Assembly (NCBI GenBank): GCA_010094045.1
Contig: ML986977.1
Coordinates: forward strand, 2,684 to 14,939
Reading direction: 5' to 3'
Source of the DNA: Lojkania enalia
Lineage: Eukaryota; Ascomycota; Dothideomycetes; Pleosporales
DNA: 12,256 nucleotides
Part shown: positions 8,575 to 12,256 of the stretch, piece by piece
Layout: every line of letters begins with the position of its first letter
Numbering within the stretch: position 1 is the first letter of the stretch
Made by a program: the position numbers and the translations under genes
Notes under the pieces: generated by a model
Databases searched by the model: none
Told to the model about the DNA's origin: nothing
What the model saw: only the letters and a program-made list of their open reading frames with translations

Positions 8575-9822
8575 CTAAGAACTATCTAGGTAGTACTCGT
8601 TTACGTTTAAAAACTCTTCTTCCTTAATCTTCTCTTATTTAACCTCTATCTCTTATACTTTAAGGACTGTATATTCGTTCGCGAAGTATTCTAGTTTATT
8701 ATAGTTATAGTAATTTCCTAGGGTCGTATACTTTTTAGGTGTAAGAGTCTTACTAGGTTATTAGAGAGCGATTGTAGTAGAACGAGGTATTAATACTAGG
8801 GTAGATTAGGGTAGTATTAGATTGTAGGTTACCTTAGATAAACTCTTAGAAGCCTTCCAGTACTGATCTGAATTTGTTTTAGCTGTAACCTATAGGCTGA
8901 CAGTTCGTTCTAGAAGGTTAGAAATACTCCTCCTTTCTATATCGTAGGCTGTTAAGTAGGCGACTATAGCGTTAAAGGAGCCTTTCTATATAAGCTTAAA
9001 GCTAAGGTTTAGTATCCTTAGGCTGGGGAGAATCTTATCCTATAAGTAGAAGAACTACTTAGATTAGGATACAGATCCCCTAATAGCTGTACTAATAAAG
9101 CGAGCTTTGAAAGTTGGGAATACTTCTCCCTTATTTATCCTTAGGACCTAAAACGCCTGTCGCGCTTCTATCTCTTTATTACCTATAATAAAATACGATT
9201 GTAGAAGTAAAATTATTTCTTCGGCATTTTTAAACTGATACTAGTCCAATTTAGCTAGGTATTTTAGCTCTAGATACCCTTTCGTAATACTAGAGGTATA
9301 TCTCTATATTAACACTATACGTGCACGTTTTATCCGATAGTAATCTATATTAATCTTAAGTCGGTCTAGGATCGAGGCTTACTATTATTTAAATATAGGT
9401 TTGTTACTATCTATAAGGCTTTTAATCTTAGGCGTGCGTTTAGTAAGGTAGGCTTAAGGGGGCTTAGGGGTGGCCGAGAGGTTTCTTACTAGAGGAGTCG
9501 CAAAAGTTTCTCAGCGTATTATCAGTTCTGATTTGGTGGTTTATAGAGGTTGATCGGAACTGACAGTTCTCTATTATATTAAGCATGCGATCTCCTCCTG
9601 TAAAATTGCAATTTATTCCTTAAGGGTTAATTCGCTCCAATTTCCCTCTAAATTAGATAGGTTCTTTATTATAGGCCCTATAAAGAGGGGTCCGCCTGTC
9701 GTAGGGCCCCCTATAAGAGGTAACGGTTGTTCTATACGTGTAGATAGAAGCTTACTCTTACTACAACTTGCGCGTGTATCGGTTCTAGTATAAGAATTAG
9801 AAGGTAAATTATAGTTAGACAT
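8575..9822 (-). pseudogene. gag: Element B gag pseudogene
   Basis: Gag is the structural protein that forms the particle and packages element RNA. The frame starts at ATG 9822 (MSNYNLPSNSYTRTD...) and is open for 69 codons; stops follow, mostly TAA/TAG. Two hydrophobic/charged blocks match the retrotransposon gag domain layout, for example YLAKLD.YQFKNAEEIILL and KGEVFPTFKARFISTAIRG near 9290-9090. A CCHC zinc knuckle lies at about 8715-8671 but reads Tyr-Tyr-Asn-Tyr-Asn-Lys-Leu-Glu-Tyr-Phe, so its Cys, Gly and His are mutated to Tyr and Glu. The first in-frame stop after the slip site is TAG at 8577-8575, which may be genuine or a mutated CAG. The length of about 415 codons is normal for Gag. 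Confidence 0.85.
8605..8611 (-). promoter_or_regulatory. Predicted -1 ribosomal frameshift site (gag to pol)
   Basis: The - strand heptamer TTTAAAC (8611 to 8605) fits X XXY YYZ. In the gag frame it is read T TTA AAC, with TTA starting at 8610 and AAC at 8607, both in phase with the gag ATG at 9822. A slip back by one base enters the frame that holds protease, RT, integrase and the chromodomain. Eleven bases downstream, CTACCTA and TAGGTAG can form a 7-bp stem with a 9-base loop (about 8593-8571). UUUAAAC is a classical slippery heptamer. Use in this element is inference from phase and position. Confidence 0.68.
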
Positions 9823-10128
9823 CGGCAGTTACCTCCGATTCTAATAGGTTATTAGTAGTCTCCGAGTTTCTACCTAGGCGCACTCTACGCGGCTTTTCCG
9901 AAGGCAATTCTAATTGTAGGGAATAGGAAGTTCTAAACCTAAAGGCTTTAGTTAATAGAAGGTCTCTAAAATTCTGTTTAGGTAACTAAATAATTTAATA
10001 TAACGGTGTATAAGTATTATAACCTAAACTAAATCAGGCGTATCTCGGACTTAGATATATTTAAATAAACAATCGATACGATATTATTAAAGAGGCCGTT
10101 ACTAGTAGTATTAAGTTCTTCTATATAA
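9823..10128 (-). other. Element B 5' leader
   Basis: These 306 bases lie between the 5' LTR and the gag ATG on the - strand. They contain the self-priming primer site at the LTR end and otherwise no frame, strong repeat or motif that I can see. The packaging signal would be expected here. Confidence 0.7.
10115..10126 (-). other. Self-priming primer binding site
   Basis: Two bases inside the 5' LTR, the - strand reads ATATAGAAGAAC. Its exact complement, GTTCTTCTATAT, is in the LTR on the same strand at 10264-10253, where transcription should start 30 bases after a TATA box. A 12-base perfect match between the site next to the 5' LTR and the mRNA 5' end is the arrangement used by self-primed Tf1/sushi-type elements in place of a tRNA primer. 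Confidence 0.7.
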
Positions 10129-10388
10129 TATAATAGTATAGGTAAGATAATAGGTCCAAATACAGCACGAATCTACTTAGAGATATATAAGAGTACGTAG
10201 GGGATCAGGGACCTAAGAATTCTATTAACACCTATAGGCCTTATACGAAAGGATATAGAAGAACTACTAAGCTACTTATAAGGGAGTGTGCAACTATATA
10301 CGGATGGGAAAAGGGGTAGAACCGGGGGTAGGATAAAATAAGCGAAAAGAAGAAGTTTTTCGTAGAACGATTTCTTTGCATCGTTACA
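10129..10388 (-). repeat. Element B 5' LTR (promoter LTR)
   Basis: 260 bp, co-linear with the 3' LTR at 3234-3493. Its outer end is intact (GTTACA); its inner end reads TATAATAG, which is TGTAACAG with G-to-A and C-to-T changes. It carries the TATA box and predicted transcript start for gag-pol on the - strand. Confidence 0.95.
10253..10300 (-). promoter_or_regulatory. Core promoter and transcript start of element B
   Basis: On the - strand, TATATAG (10300-10294) lies 30 bases before GTTCTTCTATAT (10264-10253), the predicted mRNA 5' end and self-primer. The same arrangement is in the 3' LTR (3405-3399 and 3369-3358). The block is unchanged between the two LTRs. Confidence 0.6.
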
Positions 10389-10393
10389 ATACT
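10389..10393. repeat. Target-site duplication of element B, right copy
   Basis: ATACT follows the GTTACA end of the LTR and matches 3229-3233 exactly. Confidence 0.93.
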
Positions 10394-12166
10394 TTATTAT
10401 TCTCTTAACTTCCTATTTCTAATCTTTTCCGTACGCGTCTGCGTTATATACTACTAGTTTAGTATTCTAGGGTACCTTTTCTATAAATACGATATAGAAG
10501 ATTAAGTAGATTTTTATAGTTATAGATAATTTAGGTTAATAGTTTATAGGTAATATTTATTCCTTAATTTTATATAGTCTAATTTTAATATAATCTAGTT
10601 TACTATTTAGTTATTTACTTTAAATATTTCGTTATAGCAGCTAAACTTTTTCTCCCTTTTTAAAGTAAGGTAGTTATTTATATTTCTTATTATAGTATTT
10701 CTTTATAATATATTATAGAAACTAGAGGTTTTTCTTTAGTAAGTCTTACGTTTATTAAATAATCTCAACTTATTCTTATACCTAGGATACCTATAATACT
10801 ATTTTAATTAGAGTATTATAGGTTTTTAGTTTATACCTATAATTTGCTATAAATAGTAATACTCTAGTTATACTATATATAGTACTATTATACGCGAGTT
10901 ATACTATTAGTAGTAGTATTATCTAATTATTTTATTTATAGTTAAGGTAGTACTATAAATATTATTCTACTATTTAGTTTATTCGTTCTATCTATTTATC
11001 TGTTTATAGGTAAAATACTATAGATATCTTATATTTAATTCCTAGTAAGTTTATAATTATTTACTAAAACTTTAAAGTAAACTTAATATTTTAGTTTATA
11101 ATTATCTTCTATAGTACTCTATATTATACGATAATCTATTTTAGAAAGATGTTCGCAACTTATTCTACTAATAATACTTCGTTATAGGGAATAAAGTAGG
11201 TATATTTTATAAGTCTATCTACAATTATTATAATAGAGTTATATACTTCTCCTTTAGAGTAGTTTTTTAACTTTAGTAGCTTAATAATAAAGTCTATAGT
11301 AACTTCTATCTATAGTCCGGTTAGTATTTTTAGGTTCTATAGTAGTCTATAAAATATATATCTATTAGATTTATTCTATTAGTAGTCTATATATTCTTAT
11401 AATATATTCTTTACCTATTCTCTTACTTTAGGAAAGTAGAATCCTCTAAAGATTTATTCTAGCGTTTTCTCTATTCTTTAGTATCTATATATAGGAACTT
11501 TGTTGAATTATCTAATAAATTCTTTTCTAACTTTAACTAGTATATAGATTCGATTATAAACGTATAGTAGTCTATCTACCTATTTTAGTTTTTATTCTTA
11601 GAGTTCTCCGGGTATTCTATCTATTACTAACCTAATTAGAGTTATCTAGCTTATTTCTTTAGTAATAGTTGTTGCTATAAGTCTTAAGTAATTATATATT
11701 ATACTTCTATCTTGTTATCTTCTTAGTAGTATAGCTGTAGTTCCTTTCTCTTACTTATATCTTAGTAGTCTACTTAATACGTCTACTCTTTAGTTTTGTT
11801 TTCCGCTAATATAGATAATCTTAAAGTCGAATATAGCTAGTTCTTATAATTATCTAATCTATCTAGAGGTAAGAGTTTTAGTAGTAAGAAAAGTAGTAAG
11901 GTTTTTATAATTATAATAAACTTTAGTTTACTATTTTACTTCTTATAGATATATATACTATTCTTTAAAGTATATTATAATAGCTAGAAGTTTTTAGTTA
12001 TATATATTATAATTTATCTCTACGGATATAAGTTTTTATAAATAGTATACTACTAGATATTGTTTTCTATTATAGATTTATATAAGGATTCTAGCTATTC
12101 TTATTTCTAATATATTAGTTTCTATAAGAGCTTTCTTTTCTAGATTATAGAGTTTTAGTACTAACG
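10394..12166 (-). pseudogene. pol: Element C pol pseudogene: RNase H, integrase, chromodomain start
   Basis: One - strand frame holds without indels from 12166 to the junction with B. RNase H starts with a KKALIETN..E-like block (ETDAS expected), then NYNIYN.KLLAIIIYFKE near 12010-11960, and ends FDFKIIYISGKQN..VDVLS near 11850-11780. Integrase has FRGFYFPKVRE near 11450, EVTIDF (first Asp), VDRLIKYTYF near 11230, the second catalytic position at 11096-11094 reading Asn (AAC) in place of Asp, and the Glu of a TDK.IERIN block kept. The tail gives LSITIKIYLIFYIVFIEKVP, as in the strand that precedes gypsy chromodomains. The chromodomain begins at about 10412 (EVKRII) and is cut at 10394 by B. 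Stops and the lost Asp make it dead. Confidence 0.88.
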
Positions 12167-12256
12167 TACAGCACAAGCGAGCTGATCACCCAAGCGAGCT
12201 GATTATAATGCTAAGACCACACCAAAATCGCGACTACTTTTCGCAAAATATTATAC
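12167..12256 (+). mobile_element. Possible terminal repeat of a TA-inserting DNA transposon
   Basis: RIP-type sequence ends abruptly at about 12166. What follows has normal CA and TG content and begins TA-CAGCACAAGCGAGC. A 13-base unit, CAAGCGAGCTGAT, occurs at 12174-12186 and again at 12191-12203 with a 17-base period. Insertion at TA, a CAG start and internal repeats near the end are features of fungal pogo/Fot1 (Tc1/mariner) elements. The break lies inside the RNase H frame of C, so something inserted or rearranged here. The other end and any transposase are outside the window. Unique host DNA at a rearrangement point is the alternative. Confidence 0.45.
12174..12203 (+). repeat. Short tandem repeat, period 17
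   Basis: CAAGCGAGCTGAT is repeated with four bases between the copies (12174-12186 and 12191-12203). Such subterminal direct repeats often serve as transposase binding sites in pogo-like ends; that use is inferred. Confidence 0.75.

Larger units (their letters stand above)
4556..8605 (-). pseudogene. pol: Element B pol pseudogene: PR-RT-RNase H-integrase-chromodomain
   Basis: This is one - strand frame of exactly 1350 codons from the frameshift site to a TGA at 4558-4556. TGA is not made by RIP from CAA/CAG/TGG, so it may be the true stop. Protease: DTGA box at about residue 64 reads Asn-Thr-Ser-Ala (codon 8416-8414), so its catalytic Asp is lost. RT: YLDD at residues 502-505 (7102-7091) is intact, flanked by FYIA and ILIY. 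RNase H follows (about 6900-6300). Integrase: a mutated zinc-binding region near 5860-5800, then Asp at 5731, Asp at 5560 and Glu at 5452, a D, D-35-E spacing, with STTYYKETNG before the Glu. Chromodomain at about residues 1252-1306. Stops are mostly TAA/TAG; at least one internal TGA (near 5811) probably comes from CGA. Confidence 0.93.
3234..10388 (-). mobile_element. Element B: complete RIP-inactivated chromovirus
   Basis: This is a full-length 7155-bp Ty3/gypsy LTR retrotransposon on the - strand. It has two 260-bp LTRs with TGTAAC/GTTACA ends, an ATACT duplication, a self-complementary primer site, gag, pol with protease, RT, RNase H, integrase and chromodomain in that order, a polypurine tract and a 3' region of about 1.06 kb. 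Integrase after RT/RNase H places it in Ty3/gypsy; the chromodomain makes it a chromovirus, and self-priming suggests a Tf1/sushi-type lineage. Gag is in one frame and all of Pol in one other frame, with no indels found, so point mutation alone seems to have silenced it. It is inserted into the chromodomain of element C. Confidence 0.93.
10389..12166 (-). mobile_element. Element C, right part: second chromovirus family
   Basis: This - strand gypsy sequence continues the left part at 2095-3233 once B is removed. It carries the RNase H to chromodomain part of pol. It differs in sequence from A/B and is strongly RIP-mutated. Its 5' portion (LTR, gag, protease, RT) is absent from the window because non-RIP sequence starts at about 12167, inside RNase H. 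Confidence 0.85.
1..12168. other. RIP-mutated AT-rich repeat block
   Basis: The block from the left edge to about 12168 shows C-to-T and G-to-A decay in CpA/TpG context: CA and TG are nearly missing and TA is everywhere. The first 120 bases have no CA and no TG. Stops inside recognisable protein domains are almost all TAA or TAG at places where Gln (CAA/CAG) or Trp (TGG) is expected, and conserved Asp, Gly, Cys and His often read Asn, Glu/Ser or Tyr. This is the known product of repeat-induced point mutation in Pezizomycotina. Element B (3234-10388) is visibly less mutated than the A and C sequence around it. The sequence after 12168 is not mutated in this way. Confidence 0.93.

Noticed and set aside
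9613..9822. 69-codon open frame on the - strand taken as a separate small gene
   Set aside because: It is the N-terminal part of Gag. The frame continues through RIP-type stops to a zinc knuckle at 8718-8671, so it is annotated as gag.
1..12166. Mitochondrial or other AT-rich organelle DNA with reassigned stop codons
   Set aside because: The TAA/TAG codons sit at Gln and Trp positions of retrotransposon proteins, and CA/TG loss is strand-symmetric. The content is LTR retrotransposons. RIP explains it; a changed genetic code does not.
12165..12169. CGTAC at 12165-12169 as the partner of CGTAC at 2090-2094, making 2095-12164 a complete element
   Set aside because: The C pol frame is still inside RNase H at 12166, with no LTR, gag or RT before the break, so C cannot end there. 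The last base of this CGTAC belongs to the CAGC terminus. The match is a coincidence.
10394..12256. CRISPR array, tRNA or rRNA genes in the AT-rich flank
   Set aside because: I see no regularly spaced repeats and no cloverleaf or rRNA motif. The 17-base period repeat near 12174 has only two units.

Overview
The window is a transposon graveyard from the AT-rich part of a filamentous ascomycete genome (inferred). Nearly all of it carries the mark of repeat-induced point mutation (RIP): CpA and TpG are almost absent, TpA is in great excess, and every long reading frame is broken by TAA/TAG where CAA, CAG or TGG is expected. The first 120 bases hold no CA and no TG. I see no host gene, tRNA, rRNA or CRISPR array. 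Recognisable genes are gag and pol of Ty3/gypsy retrotransposons with chromodomains (chromoviruses).

Layout: three elements nested like dolls. Element A (1-2094, + strand) is an old, heavily mutated pol fragment (end of protease region, RT, RNase H, start of integrase) that enters from the left and stops at 2094. Element C (- strand, a second family) interrupts A. Its 3' LTR is 2095-2428, then come a polypurine tract, a 3' region and half a chromodomain up to 3233; it resumes at 10389 with the other half of the chromodomain, then integrase and RNase H up to about 12166. Element B (3234-10388, 7155 bp, - strand) sits inside the chromodomain of C. It is complete, with 260-bp LTRs at both ends and the 5-bp target duplication ATACT. 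At the right end, C is cut within RNase H by sequence without RIP (12169-12256) that looks like the terminal repeat of a TA-inserting DNA transposon.

Element B is the best preserved. Read on the - strand it has a 5' LTR with TATA box, a primer site matching its own predicted mRNA start (self-priming as in Tf1/sushi elements), Gag with a zinc knuckle, a TTTAAAC slip site in the correct phase for a -1 shift into Pol, and one indel-free Pol frame of 1350 codons: protease, RT (YLDD), RNase H, integrase (D, D-35-E) and chromodomain. A 3' region of about 1.06 kb follows, then the polypurine tract and 3' LTR. RIP point mutations appear to be the only damage. A and B are the same family: A 1-2094 aligns end to end, inverted, with B 8150-6057 with no net length change.

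The most unusual items are the self-priming match, the phased frameshift heptamer, and a possible antisense gene in the 3' region of B (TATA box, ATG, possible intron, TGA-free frame) that would converge on the pol stop. C also has a coding-like antisense stretch at the matching position. RIP is heaviest in A and C and lighter in B, which fits the insertion order. All coordinates and comparisons were worked out by eye.
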